A stretch of 64,000 nucleotides of DNA from Nitrosopumilaceae archaeon (GCA_022823825.1 JAJEHG010000051.1:1-64000); one strand, 5' to 3'; numbered from the stretch's first letter, positions 16,408 to 25,670 are shown. Translations and numbers: made by a program. Notes: generated by a model from the sequence alone, not told the origin.

Positions 16408-17011
16408 CAAAAAATTTGGCCTGGTGGTTGCAGTAGTAGCAATTACTGCGGCATCGACGCCATACATACTAGCGGAAGCGGATCCGACCGTCGTGGTTTC
16501 CAGCAAGGCGCAATGGGCCACCAACCTCACCTTTGCAGAGTCCGTTGACAAGGCCGACGCGGCAGTCGTAGGCGAGGTAGTGGGCCTCGACGTCAAGCTC
16601 TTCACAGAGGAGATCGCCGGCGTCGATGGGAACGGTGACGAGTATGCCAGGACCGACCGTGTGCCGATGAGAGAGATAGAGATCCGCATACTAGAGAAGC
16701 TGGCAGACGACGTTGGGTTGGATCCCGGAACCGTCACGGTATACGACCGTTCAGTGTGGGGGGAAACCGGTACAAGTGACGGCCACAAGGCCGTTTACAT
16801 GAACGTGTACGCGTTCGACTACAATCTGGGAGACAAGGGCATCTTCCTGATTGAAGACGACGGGCGCTTGTACGTGTCAGGCTTTGCAGGCTACTATCCA
16901 ATAGTTCCAGGCAAGACCACGATTGCCACTGAGCTGGACAAGGTGGTCGGAAACGATCCGATAGGCCTCGCGGAAGCCAGGGACGCCGTCGCGCCAAGGG
17001 CTCAGGGATAA
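16400..17011 (+). CDS. Secreted protein of unknown function
   Basis: Residues 1-25 are a signal peptide: a Lys pair, a hydrophobic stretch to about residue 18 and a likely cleavage after ILAEA. The remaining 178 residues are acidic, with beta-rich segments (AAVVGEVVGLDV, GTVTVYDRS) and no cysteine. The pattern DKADAAVVGEVV followed later by KGIFLIEDDGRLYVSG resembles secreted domains seen repeatedly in thaumarchaea, but I cannot name a family. Its promoter is probably the TATA box at 16190. No membrane anchor is present at the C-terminus. Confidence 0.75.
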   Translation: MASKKFGLVVAVVAITAASTPYILAEADPTVVVSSKAQWATNLTFAESVDKADAAVVGEVVGLDVKLFTEEIAGVDGNGDEYARTDRVPMREIEIRILEKLADDVGLDPGTVTVYDRSVWGETGTSDGHKAVYMNVYAFDYNLGDKGIFLIEDDGRLYVSGFAGYYPIVPGKTTIATELDKVVGNDPIGLAEARDAVAPRAQG

Positions 17012-17522
17012 CGGCCGCATCTTTTTCTTTTTTTTTTGCGTGTACGCGAATGGAGTCGTCCATTGGGGAGTCATATCGGCCATCCTGCATCCCCAGACTT
17101 CATAGGCAGGAGACCCGGGGCATACTGTATGCGGTGCGGCTTCAGGCCGGTTGGGGTTTCATTTCCAGATGCAAGATGCAGGACATGCCCGGGGCAAGCT
17201 TGGGATTGGCCTGGGAGTGTGCGGCGTTTTACGGGCCGCGCATGCTGAAAAAACACAAGGGCGAGCTTGCCAGCATCCAGAAACCACGGGATGCCTGTCC
17301 TGATCACGGCAGTACGCGTCTAGCAATCCTGATCAAGCAGAGGGGCGGGACGCGGCGGATTAGTGAGGCGGGTCGGGCCGCGCCCGGAATACGGCATGTG
17401 CGTGCAGGCACAGGTGCGCAGGATTCTAATAATTATGGGCGGCGCCAAGACAGGGCAGGCGGGCGGGGCTTTCGGATTAACCGCGGGCTCGATCTGGTTT
17501 TTATTGCCGTGTGGGGGTAGGC
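17012..17522. other. Gap of about 500 bp without a supported gene
   Basis: A T-rich run (TCTTTTTCTTTTTTTTTT, 17021-17037) just after the secreted-protein stop looks like its terminator. Open frames at 17050-17520 and in the next frame have unbalanced composition and no promoter. The A/T element TTTTTATTG at 17499-17507 is the probable promoter of the next gene. I see no RNA gene. Confidence 0.55.
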
Positions 17523-17789
17523 TTGGCAGTTCAAATGACGTCCGATGACAAAAAGGCTGCCAGGCCCAGACTCACCACGAGGGAGATTGTAAAAAAGGGC
17601 TCCATAATAGGCGCCATAGTCACGGTCCCGTCGCTTGTAGTGTTCTTTGCAGTGTGGGTGGTGCTTGACGACATGATGATTGGCGCAGTCAGCGGCGTGA
17701 TAACGCACTTTGTCGCGATGGGTTTTTCACTCAAGATATCAAAGAGGCTGCTGATTGGCAGCGGGGAGCCGTCCCCTTCCGGGCCGTAG
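17523..17789 (+). CDS. Small two-span membrane protein
   Basis: An 88-residue protein with a charged N-terminus ending in TTREIVKKGS, then two hydrophobic helices at about residues 32-50 and 53-70, and a basic end. It has no known domain. TTG 17523 and ATG 17535 are both possible, lying 20 and 32 nt from TTTTTATTG; GTG 17511 is too close. The strong hydrophobic periodicity supports it as a real gene. No functional partner is obvious. Confidence 0.55.
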   Translation: MAVQMTSDDKKAARPRLTTREIVKKGSIIGAIVTVPSLVVFFAVWVVLDDMMIGAVSGVITHFVAMGFSLKISKRLLIGSGEPSPSGP

Positions 17790-17905
17790 TCCCGCCGCGC
17801 AGGGCGCACCACGCCGCGCACCGTGCGAGGCGCCGAAGGGTTGCCGTCCCGGTCCGCCGCGCGCCGCTGTAAACGCTTTATTATCATCCGGGCGCCACCT
17901 GCGCT

Positions 17906-18259
17906 GTGTCACTGTCAAAGATTGAGGATGACCTGACGTCGGAGCTGGGCATAAGCGCCCTGCAGGCAAAGACGTACCTGCTTGTCACGTGCGGCGGCAT
18001 GATGACCCCCGACGAGATTGCCTCCCGCCTGGGCGTGCCAGCATCCGAGGCGCTCGACTCTGCAGAGTCTCTTGTGGAGCTGGGCGCCTTTATCGACATG
18101 CCCGGTGCCAGGTTTGAGGCCATGCATCCCCGGTTTACCGCGGTCAACATGCTCAGGCGCGTATGCGAGCGGCATGGCAGGCCGTTTGGGCGCAACAAGG
18201 TGGTGGATGCAGTAGGGGCGGCCCTTGAGGAGCCGTACGACTCTGCAAGGACTAAATAA
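17906..18259 (+). CDS. TrmB-like winged-helix transcription regulator
   Basis: The 117-residue protein contains a winged-helix domain at about residues 10-75: LGISALQAKTYLLVT, a turn, then EIASRLGVPASEA as recognition helices. This resembles the DNA-binding part of TrmB-type sugar regulators without the effector-binding domain. The final 45 residues are basic and may contact DNA or dimerise. GTG 17906 is 26 nt after CTTTATTATC. Targets are unknown. Two small genes follow in the same direction, the first with its own promoter. Confidence 0.72.
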   Translation: MSLSKIEDDLTSELGISALQAKTYLLVTCGGMMTPDEIASRLGVPASEALDSAESLVELGAFIDMPGARFEAMHPRFTAVNMLRRVCERHGRPFGRNKVVDAVGAALEEPYDSARTK

Positions 18260-18281
18260 AGGACGGGGCGGCGCGCGTATC

Positions 18282-18686
18282 ATGTCATCGGGCGAGGGCG
18301 CTGAGGGCTGCAGCCACCAGCCGGTCTACTATGGCGTCGTGAACATCAACGTCAACGAGCGGACAATCGGCTCCGTGGACGTGTGGCGCTGCGCCGCGTG
18401 CAAAAAGCGCTTTTGCGAGGAAAAGCAGCTGGGAATCGAGGAGCTGGCGGACCTGGTCGGGATGCCCCGCATAGATGCGGATCAGAGGTGGGCAGTCAGC
18501 GTCTGCAAGCTGCAGCAGGACAGGTACAAGTGGAGGCTTGTAAAGTTCAGGAAGGACGACGAGATAAGCCACGAGTGCCTCGACGAGCGGGTGATAAAGC
18601 TCCGCGTCTCGAACTTTGAGATTTCCGACGACCAGCACTGGAGCTTTCTTGTGGATGATCATATCAACAAGGCCGTGGAGATCTGA
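18282..18686 (+). CDS. Unknown protein with cysteine pair
   Basis: The 134-residue protein has WRCAACKKRFCEE at about 35-47, a possible partial zinc or metal site with three cysteines, plus an early Cys-His. The rest is mixed alpha/beta and charged. ATG 18282 lies 26 nt after ACTAAATAAA; a longer frame starts at 18225 inside the previous gene. The family is not recognised. It lies 4 nt upstream of the next gene, so the two probably function together. Confidence 0.62.
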   Translation: MSSGEGAEGCSHQPVYYGVVNINVNERTIGSVDVWRCAACKKRFCEEKQLGIEELADLVGMPRIDADQRWAVSVCKLQQDRYKWRLVKFRKDDEISHECLDERVIKLRVSNFEISDDQHWSFLVDDHINKAVEI

Positions 18687-18690
18687 GGAC

Positions 18691-19011
18691 ATGGCGGCCG
18701 ACTCGCTCAACCTTGACGTGCACATAATCGGGATAGGGGGCACGCAGATGGCCGCCAAGATAGACGGCACGTTCACGCTTGACGGCACCCTGAAGTTTCC
18801 ATTTGAGGCCATAGCCTTTGGCAGGATAGGCGGGCAGAACATAGGGGCCAAGCTGTCAGAGTCGACGGAGTCGGGCCTGAGGGAGGCAGGATACGATCCG
18901 GACGAGGTGGTAATGCAGCTGCAAAGGAGCCTGCTGCAGGGTGACCTGACGCTTCCGGAGGGGCTGTCGCGGGAGACGTTTGCAGATGACGCTGATGCCG
19001 GTGGCAGCTAG
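18691..19011 (+). CDS. Unknown small protein
   Basis: A 106-residue protein with a beta-rich start (LNLDVHIIGIGG), the segment GTFTLDGTLKFPFEAIAFGRIGG, and an acidic helical end around DPDEVVMQLQRSLLQG. No signal peptide, metal site or known domain is visible. ATG 18691 is 4 nt after the previous stop with GAGG just before it, so it is the second gene of an operon. A frame extending back to 18616 would overlap the previous gene by 70 nt. Function unknown. Confidence 0.6.
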   Translation: MAADSLNLDVHIIGIGGTQMAAKIDGTFTLDGTLKFPFEAIAFGRIGGQNIGAKLSESTESGLREAGYDPDEVVMQLQRSLLQGDLTLPEGLSRETFADDADAGGS

Positions 19012-19135
19012 GTGCTGGCGGCGATGACCGCCGCAGGCACGACCGTGGCGCGCCATAGCCGGATGCCGTACCGTGACTGCCGCGACTAGCAGCCGGCAGC
19101 CACAGCCATGATCGCCGGCGCTCACGATCCCCTTT

Positions 19136-19930
19136 CTAGAACTCCGCCTCGCCGAGCGCGCCGGCGCACTGGCATCCGCGCTCGGCGGGTATGTGGCTTA
19201 CCAGCTCCGCCAGCAGCGCCTTTGTGCGCTCCACGTTCCTTGAGAGCGTCTCCATCACCTCCTTTGCCGTCACCGGCTTTTCGGCCCACGCGTCATAGTC
19301 GGTTATGGTCGACACCGACGCATAGCACATCTGGGCCTCCCTGGCAAGCTGGCATTCGGGCACCAGCGTCATGCCGATTATGTCGGCGCCGAGTCCCCTG
19401 TACATCTTGGACTCGGCCTTTGTGGAGAACCGCGGGCCCTCTATGCACACATAGGTCTTGCCCGCCTTCAGCCCGATGCCCCGCTTGCGGGAGGCCCCCG
19501 AAATGGAATCCTGCAGTTCCGGGCAGAACGGGTCGGCCATAGATATGTGGATGACCCTGCCCTTCTCAGAGAACGAGTACTCCCTTGACTTTGTATAGTC
19601 GATATACTGGGAGGGCATGACAAAGTCGCCCGGCCTTAGCTCCTCCCTCAGGCTTCCCACTGCCGACGGCGCTATTATGCGCGTGACGCCCATCTGCCTG
19701 AACGCCTCTATGTTGGCCCTGAAGTTTATCAGGTGCGGCGGAATCCCGTGCTTTCTGCCGTGCCTTGGGAGAAATGCGACCCTTCTGCCCTGGAAGGTCC
19801 CGACCGTAATCGCGTCGGACGGGTCGCCGTATCTGGTGCCGACCCTTACCTCGCGCGAATCCTCGAGCATCTCCGAGTCGTACAGCCCGGTTCCCCCGAA
19901 TATCCCAATCTCCGCCGTGTCCCCGTCCAT
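19136..19930 (-). CDS. mtnP: S-methyl-5'-thioadenosine phosphorylase
   Basis: This enzyme cleaves methylthioadenosine with phosphate to adenine and methylthioribose 1-phosphate. The start [11 protein letters not shown], the phosphate-site region [16 protein letters not shown], the purine-site region ETRFS-like [13 protein letters not shown] and the [10 protein letters not shown]-terminal helix place it in the MTAP branch of the purine nucleoside phosphorylases. Length (264 aa) is normal. It lies 36 nt downstream of apt, which uses the adenine released here, so the two form a salvage pair. Some archaeal members act on inosine or guanosine. Confidence 0.92.
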   Translation of the reverse strand: MDGDTAEIGIFGGTGLYDSEMLEDSREVRVGTRYGDPSDAITVGTFQGRRVAFLPRHGRKHGIPPHLINFRANIEAFRQMGVTRIIAPSAVGSLREELRPGDFVMPSQYIDYTKSREYSFSEKGRVIHISMADPFCPELQDSISGASRKRGIGLKAGKTYVCIEGPRFSTKAESKMYRGLGADIIGMTLVPECQLAREAQMCYASVSTITDYDAWAEKPVTAKEVMETLSRNVERTKALLAELVSHIPAERGCQCAGALGEAEF

Positions 19931-19966
19931 GCTCTATCGCCAGCCTTCTTCCACATACGGGTCAGA

Positions 19967-20530
19967 TTACTCATCGTCGCCATAGCGCACAAGGGCGCCA
20001 TGGTCGTATCCGGATATGGCGGCGGCGCCTCCCAGGCCCGCCAGCTCTATGACAAATGCAAAGCCCGCCACCACGCCCCCGGCGTCTTCCACCAGCTGTC
20101 CTGCCGCCTTTGCGGTGCCGCCCGTTGCAAGCAGGTCGTCGCATATGAGAACCCGCTGCCCCCTCGATACGGACCCGTCCTGTATCTCCAGGCTGCTGTG
20201 CCCGTACTCTAGCTGGTACGACCTCTTCTTGGTGCCCCCGGGCAGCTTGCCGGGCTTGCGTATCATTATCATGCCCTTGTCGTATCTCATCCCCAGCATG
20301 GTCGCTATGATAAACCCCCTGGACTCTATGCCGGCCAGTACGTCCACGCCCGCCATGTCAAACCTCTTCCCAAACTCGCCTGCCACGTGGGCGAGGGCCT
20401 GCGGATCCGCCAGTATGGGCCCAAAGTCACGGAACATGACGCCCTTCTTTGGAAAGTCGGGGTGGTTGCTTATCATATCCTTGAGGTTCACGGCCGCAGT
20501 CTGGGCGGTGTCAATAAATGTCTTGAACAT
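19967..20530 (-). CDS. apt: Adenine phosphoribosyltransferase
   Basis: Apt converts adenine and PRPP to AMP. The PRPP loop is VLICDDLLATGGTA, preceded by the GIESRGFI active-site segment, and the N-terminal region has HPDFPKKGVMFRD, diagnostic of this family. Length (187 aa) is typical. It begins 6 nt after the stop of the large secreted protein, so it is probably transcribed from that gene's promoter, and it is followed by mtnP, the source of free adenine. Confidence 0.94.
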   Translation of the reverse strand: MFKTFIDTAQTAAVNLKDMISNHPDFPKKGVMFRDFGPILADPQALAHVAGEFGKRFDMAGVDVLAGIESRGFIIATMLGMRYDKGMIMIRKPGKLPGGTKKRSYQLEYGHSSLEIQDGSVSRGQRVLICDDLLATGGTAKAAGQLVEDAGGVVAGFAFVIELAGLGGAAAISGYDHGALVRYGDDE

Positions 20531-20536
20531 TTGGCC

Positions 20537-22900
20537 CTACGGCCCCAGCTCAATCTCGGCCTCGGCCGTATTGTCGTGTGTGTCCCTGGCCTTGAGCACG
20601 TACGTGCCCGGGGGCACGTCGTCCGGAATGGCCCACTTTGCAGACGCCACCTTTTCGCCCGTTATGGATATCTTCTGCTCCGAGCCGAGCGGGGTGCCGT
20701 CCTGCGCCGACACCTGGATCCATACGTTCTGCTCTGCCCCTATCACCATTATGTCTATGTACCTGCCTATCGAGTGCTCGCTCTTTATGCCGAGCACCTG
20801 TATCGACATGTTCTCAGGGATCACGTCGACCGGGGCCGAGTGGCTGCTTCCCCCGCTGCTTGCAGTTATGGTCCACGTTCCGAACTTGCCGTGCGAGGGT
20901 ATCATCAGCGCCTCGAGGGCCTTGCTCCTGTCCTCGTCCTTGTCGACCCTGATCGTAGTAGAGAACGTCTCCCGGGTCGTGACGACCTCTCCGTCCGGGT
21001 CCGTCATTGTAATGGTAAGCGGCACCTCTGCGTCGCCCGTGTCGACTGAGACGAGGAACTGCTCGCCCCTATAGTACGGCGGCTTTATGGGCACCACCTC
21101 TATGCTGGAGATGCTCGACTGCAACCCTATGGTGAACTCCTTGGACGTCTTCTCGGTGCCCTTTTCAAGCTCCGCCGTGTATATTCCGTCATCAAAGTCG
21201 TCCAGGTCCAACGCAACCACGCCCCTGCCGTCCGACTGCACGGTGAGGGACTCGGTGTACTGTATGTTGTCGGAGCTGTCCAGTATGTTGAGCCTGATCG
21301 TATCCGACGGCTTTGCAACTATGCTGATTATGGCGACGTCCGAGAACCTATAGTTCACCTGGTCAAGATCGAACCTTATCTTGACCTTTGGCAGCTCGTT
21401 GAGCCCTACAAACAGGAACTGCTTGTAGTCGCCCTGCGTCGCGATTAACGTGTACGTGCCCTCCGCGTCGCTAAAGCTCGTCTCGTAGTCAAACACGACC
21501 GAGTCCGATCCGTTTGTGTTTATTATGTCTGAATATACTACGATGTTGTTCGGGTTTTCAATATTCACCTTTAGCGGCTCGTCGTTTATGGTGGTTATGT
21601 TGAACCGCATGACGTCGTTGCGGTCGTACTTTAGCTTGCTGGACGTTATCTTGATTCCCTTCTCGATCACGACTGACCAAGGCCTGCTTTCTGACGCAAA
21701 GCCGTCTGTAACGACGGTGTTGTAGTCGCCTATCTTCATGTCGGCGCCCACCAGTAACGCCCCCGATACTGACCAGCTGCCCAAGCCGTCCACTTTCACC
21801 ACGTCGGACTTTATCTGCTCTCCGTCAGGGCCGGTCACGTACACCACCAGCGTGCTGCCCGGACGCCCGGAGCCCTCCATCGTGATCCGGTCACCTATCT
21901 TTGCCATCTCCGTTATGCCGGATATGACGAGTGCAGACTGCTGCCCTCCTGCGCCCGGCGCGCCTACGGGCTGCGGCCTCTGTTCTGCGGGACTCAGCCT
22001 CAGGCTGCGCACCACCTCGTCACCCTCTGCGCTCCTTACGGCAAAGTTGACCCTGTCGGCCTGCAGGTCGGAGGGCAGCCTTACTGTGGTTACAAACGTT
22101 CCGTCGCTTCCTGTCATGAACCCCCCAAGTATGCGGTTGTTTATGTAAAAGTCATAGTGCGTGCTGGGCCCGAAATCCTCGCCCGCGGCTCTGATCGTGG
22201 CCCCGACGCTTGGCTTGAGGGGTATTATCCTAAAGTCGGATTCCGAGGTGATGCCCTGTGTCGGCGGCTGTGTCGGCGGCTGTGTCGGCGGTGGCACGCC
22301 GGCTCCCGGATCTCCCGCGCCGTCCGGGGGTCGCGCGTCGTCAACCTCGGGCATCTCGCCCGGTGTCACCCTGCCGGTGGCAACCTCGTCGCCGTCCTGC
22401 CCCACCACCTTCCAGTTGATTCCCGAGACCGCCACGTCGGTCTCGACCCCGAACTTGACGGATCCGCCCGGCTTTAGCGGGACTTCGGTTGTAAACACAA
22501 CGACGCCCTGCGGCGTCTTTTGGCCCGTCCATCCGATCTCAGTCTTGAACGACTTGAAGGCGGCGCCGCTGTCCGAGCTGAGCCACAGCCTCAGCATGGA
22601 CACGTCGGGGGCGCCTTCGGAGCTTGTTACCGTGATGAGATTGGTTCCCCCTACGGATATGCTGGATACTGTAATGTCCTGCTGTTGCTGCTGGGCGTAC
22701 GCGTAGTTTGCGACGCGGTGCGCTGCCTCGCCCGTCTCAGGCCATACCGGCGTATCCGCGGCAGCTGCAATTACGATCATTGCCGCCACCGCGGCGGCCG
22801 GCACCACTGCAATGACGCGGCGGCTTCCTGATGAGGCCGCCATCATAGTCGACGCCCGCATTCCAAGGCTCCGCGCAAAGCGCGGCAGTCCGTTGCTCAT
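20537..22900 (-). CDS. Large secreted protein with Ig-like repeats
   Basis: A 787-residue exported protein. A basic region and hydrophobic core at about residues 28-48 form the signal peptide. A Pro/Thr/Gln linker with three copies of PPTQ lies near 205-215, separating an N-terminal beta domain from several beta-sandwich-like repeats containing motifs such as GSGRPGSTLVVYV, SDVAIISIVAKPSD and GEQFLVSVDTGD. No C-terminal membrane anchor is seen. The family is unknown; a surface or adhesive role is inference. The start may be ATG 22900 or 22861. It leads the apt-mtnP operon, an odd combination. Confidence 0.75.
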   Translation of the reverse strand: MSNGLPRFARSLGMRASTMMAASSGSRRVIAVVPAAAVAAMIVIAAAADTPVWPETGEAAHRVANYAYAQQQQQDITVSSISVGGTNLITVTSSEGAPDVSMLRLWLSSDSGAAFKSFKTEIGWTGQKTPQGVVVFTTEVPLKPGGSVKFGVETDVAVSGINWKVVGQDGDEVATGRVTPGEMPEVDDARPPDGAGDPGAGVPPPTQPPTQPPTQGITSESDFRIIPLKPSVGATIRAAGEDFGPSTHYDFYINNRILGGFMTGSDGTFVTTVRLPSDLQADRVNFAVRSAEGDEVVRSLRLSPAEQRPQPVGAPGAGGQQSALVISGITEMAKIGDRITMEGSGRPGSTLVVYVTGPDGEQIKSDVVKVDGLGSWSVSGALLVGADMKIGDYNTVVTDGFASESRPWSVVIEKGIKITSSKLKYDRNDVMRFNITTINDEPLKVNIENPNNIVVYSDIINTNGSDSVVFDYETSFSDAEGTYTLIATQGDYKQFLFVGLNELPKVKIRFDLDQVNYRFSDVAIISIVAKPSDTIRLNILDSSDNIQYTESLTVQSDGRGVVALDLDDFDDGIYTAELEKGTEKTSKEFTIGLQSSISSIEVVPIKPPYYRGEQFLVSVDTGDAEVPLTITMTDPDGEVVTTRETFSTTIRVDKDEDRSKALEALMIPSHGKFGTWTITASSGGSSHSAPVDVIPENMSIQVLGIKSEHSIGRYIDIMVIGAEQNVWIQVSAQDGTPLGSEQKISITGEKVASAKWAIPDDVPPGTYVLKARDTHDNTAEAEIELGP
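22257..22292. repeat. 12-bp tandem repeat encoding PPTQ
   Basis: Three consecutive copies of the unit TGTGTCGGCGGC (plus strand) encode the PPTQ linker repeats of the large secreted protein. Copy number could vary by slippage. Confidence 0.75.
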
Positions 22901-22987
22901 GCGCCCGGATCATCCCCTGACCCGGCACCGGAATCTACGCATGCAAGACGCGTGCCTGCCAAATGTCACACTCCCATTTGGTGTCCG

Positions 22988-22999
22988 CTGTATATAACC
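22988..22999 (-). promoter_or_regulatory. TATA element of the secreted protein-apt-mtnP operon
   Basis: GGTTATATAC on the minus strand predicts a transcript start near 22968, leaving a leader of about 70 nt before ATG 22900. That leader contains an in-frame 19-codon frame (GTG 22969 to TGA 22907). Confidence 0.5.
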
Positions 23000-23044
23000 C
23001 ACACACGAGCATCCACGTTTGGTTAGCCTGCAAACTTCTTAAGG

Positions 23045-25144
23045 TTATGCCTTTGCCCGCTGGTATCTGTCCAAATCCGCCTTTGCCACCACGTTCTGGT
23101 ACTGCCGTATGCGCTCGGCCATGAGCCTGTAGAGCGACCGGAACCTGTCACGGGTCTTGTCGGACAGAAAGTTCGCCTCACCAAGCGTGATCTTTTCGCA
23201 GATGTACCTTGTGATCTCCTCGTTGCTGAACTCCCCCCATTCGTCGTCGGTATGATCCTGCCATATGGCGGAGAGCTTGGCAAGTATGCCCTTGTAGTCC
23301 TGCTTCTCGTCCAGATCCCCCAGCCCTATGTTGGTGTACCCCTCGCGCCTGAGCTTTATCTCGTAGGTCTGGTTTACCGGGTGCAGGTAGTCCTCCGGCA
23401 GGATGTAGTCCTCTATGGACTCTAGCTTTTTGCCTTCGAGCTCGTAGGATATGGTCTGCACCGGCAGAAAGTCGTTTGCCGCAAGCTGGGCCGACGTCTG
23501 CCTCGACTCGTCCGTATTGTCAAGCAGTATGAACGTCTTGTACCCGTGGTTTCTGTAGAATATGGCAAGCGGCAGGACCGAGTTCTTGCTGTATGCGGCC
23601 ACCACGTTGAGCGGGTTCATCGATATGTTGGGATCCTGCAGAAACTTGTCAAAGGCGTTGAGGTACATGGAGTCGGACATGGTCTCTACGATTATGACGG
23701 GCCTCGAGTTCGTCCCGATCTCCCTGTCGACCACAGACTCCACCTGGCCCCGGGACAGCCCGTACAGGATTGGCGTCAGGGTCTTGTCGTCGGCGTTCCA
23801 ATAGTCGTAGAATATGCGGCTCAGGTGCCTCCGCTTGTCAAGCTCGACTACCAGCAGGTTCCCCGGGGTGTAGTCAAATATCATGAACGGCGAGTGCGTG
23901 GCGTAAAGCACCTGGTTTGATCCGGCGAGGCTCTTTAGCAGGTCCGATATGCCCATCTGCTGCGTCGGGTGCAGGTTCCTTGCAGGCTCGTCAAGCAGCA
24001 GTATGGCCTCCTTTAGCTCCGCCCTCTGGGTCTCGGCTGCAAAGTTCACGATAAACGAGAACGTCCACTTGAATCCCTCCGCCCGGCGGCTCAGCAGCCC
24101 CGTGTTTGTCACGTTCCCGTCCCTGTGCACGTCGGATATCACCACGCTCATGATGTTGCCCGGGTTGTACCTCAGCTCGATCCGTATGGGATCGCCCTTC
24201 CAGGCCGGGTTGAGCCGGGACGTGAGCTTGTTTGACGCGGCGTTGAGCAGCTTGATGCACTTTGAGGGGCTGTTCTTCACCTCCTCCAGCTCGTCCATGT
24301 CGAGCTCCGCCAGATAAAAGAGGTTTCTTACGGTCTCGGCCTTGTCGAACTCCTCCACGTACTCTATCGACCGGCCTGACGCGGCGCCCCTCTCCTCCCT
24401 GACGTATTCGCTGAGGTTTATGTTGCCAAAGATCTTTTTGTAGTCCGAAAAGTAGACGAACCTCGGGTGCAGGTTGGAGCCTACAAAGTTGTCGAGCGCG
24501 ACCCTCTCGCTCTCCCCGCTCAGCAGGCTGTCGAACCTGTTCTCCGGGCTCTCGTAGATCTTCTCCCACTCGGCCACGACCTCCGGCTCCTGTATGGCGA
24601 TGACATGGAACCTGTTGCTGAACTCGGCCATCTGGCTGTCAAAGGACTCCTGCGTCCCCGGGATGGGGCCGTCAAAGAACGACGTGTCCACCTGTATCCG
24701 GAGGTGGTTTGGAATGGTGTCTATGAACGATATTATCTTCCTTGCAAAGTTCTCCCAAGAGTTGAGGTCCCTGCTGCGCCCCTCGTCGACGGGCATGTTG
24801 TCAAACTCGTACTGGACCCCCGGGCTCCGGTTTGTCCTGTACAGCGTCATGCGCCTGATCTCCGGAAGCCCCGGAAAGCGCTCCCTTATCATCTCAATCT
24901 CGTTGGGGTTGAGCTCAAACTGCCCCTCTGCAAGCCTTATCTCGCTCTTGAGCTCCTCGTCCATCTCGTCACACAGGTCAAGCTCCGAGACCTGCTCGTC
25001 CCGGTTCAGGAGGGTGAGGGCCTGGAGTATGGTCGTCTTGCCGCTCTCGTTCCTGCCCACGAACGCGGCCAGGTCGCCTACCGTAATCTCCCCCGAGTCG
25101 TGTATGCAGCGGTATGCCCTGACCCTGAACTTTCGAAGTCTCAT
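23045..25144 (-). CDS. OLD-like ATPase with TOPRIM nuclease domain
   Basis: The 699-residue protein has an ABC/SMC-type ATPase split around a long insert: Walker A GRNESGKT at 30-37, signature-like LSRRAEGFKW at 351-360, Walker B LLLDEP at 382-387 and switch histidine ATHSPF at 415-420. A TOPRIM-like domain follows, with VIIVETMSD (Glu487) and ILLDNTDE (Asp542, Asp545). This is the architecture of OLD-family nucleases and Gabija GajA. No GajB-type helicase or reverse transcriptase lies beside it. The metal site departs from the usual EG/DxD pattern. ATG 25144 has a TATA-like TTAACTTATT about 26 nt upstream. A defence or repair role is inference. Confidence 0.8.
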   Translation of the reverse strand: MRLRKFRVRAYRCIHDSGEITVGDLAAFVGRNESGKTTILQALTLLNRDEQVSELDLCDEMDEELKSEIRLAEGQFELNPNEIEMIRERFPGLPEIRRMTLYRTNRSPGVQYEFDNMPVDEGRSRDLNSWENFARKIISFIDTIPNHLRIQVDTSFFDGPIPGTQESFDSQMAEFSNRFHVIAIQEPEVVAEWEKIYESPENRFDSLLSGESERVALDNFVGSNLHPRFVYFSDYKKIFGNINLSEYVREERGAASGRSIEYVEEFDKAETVRNLFYLAELDMDELEEVKNSPSKCIKLLNAASNKLTSRLNPAWKGDPIRIELRYNPGNIMSVVISDVHRDGNVTNTGLLSRRAEGFKWTFSFIVNFAAETQRAELKEAILLLDEPARNLHPTQQMGISDLLKSLAGSNQVLYATHSPFMIFDYTPGNLLVVELDKRRHLSRIFYDYWNADDKTLTPILYGLSRGQVESVVDREIGTNSRPVIIVETMSDSMYLNAFDKFLQDPNISMNPLNVVAAYSKNSVLPLAIFYRNHGYKTFILLDNTDESRQTSAQLAANDFLPVQTISYELEGKKLESIEDYILPEDYLHPVNQTYEIKLRREGYTNIGLGDLDEKQDYKGILAKLSAIWQDHTDDEWGEFSNEEITRYICEKITLGEANFLSDKTRDRFRSLYRLMAERIRQYQNVVAKADLDRYQRAKA

Positions 25145-25670
25145 CGCGCCATTGTTGCGCGCCTACGATTTAACTTATTCGTGCATTTGCCCGTGCCTGA
25201 TGCCGGGGAGTCAGTGGCGGCGCGCCAAGCCGCGTTGTGATGACGGTGCCGCGGTGGCAACAGTCCCGATGTCGGCCCCGGCGCAGCTTCAAGCGCCATC
25301 GCGATGGTGGCGGCTGTGGTGGGGGTGGTGGCGGCGGCAACGAGTCCTGCAATGGCGTCAGACGCGGGCGCCGCGATGCGTGGGGGGAGGGGTGGCAGGG
25401 TAGGAAAAGAGGGGATTTTTCTGGAGTCTGCGGCCTGTCCTGCAAAGGGGCGGCGACTGCGCAGGATACGGCGACAAGAGCTTTGCAGCGGCCGCGGCCG
25501 GAACCCGGAAGATGCGGCCGCCTTGCCGCGCGCCGTGACGGCTGCGCGCCCGCGCCCGTATGTGTAAGTTGCGCAACAAGCACTCACATCCACCGCGCAT
25601 TGTCGCGCGCACGCGAATCCTCGCCCGTACGACTGTCAAGTAGATATATGGGCGTCCCCGCATGCACTGC
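25145..25670. other. Gap of about 525 bp without a supported gene
   Basis: Very GC-rich with GGT/GGC-type runs near 25300-25345. All six frames show overlapping short open frames of biased composition, the usual artefact of such DNA. Two promoters bound it: TTAACTTATT at 25168-25178 (leftward) and TAGATATATG at 25641-25650 (rightward). I see no RNA gene or long inverted repeat. Confidence 0.5.

Noticed and set aside
17050-17520. A 156-codon open frame in the gap before the small membrane protein
   Set aside because: Composition is irregular, there is no promoter at the correct distance and no recognisable domain; it also runs into the next gene.
23045-25144. Complete Gabija system
   Set aside because: Only the ATPase-TOPRIM component is present; no UvrD-like GajB gene lies on either side.
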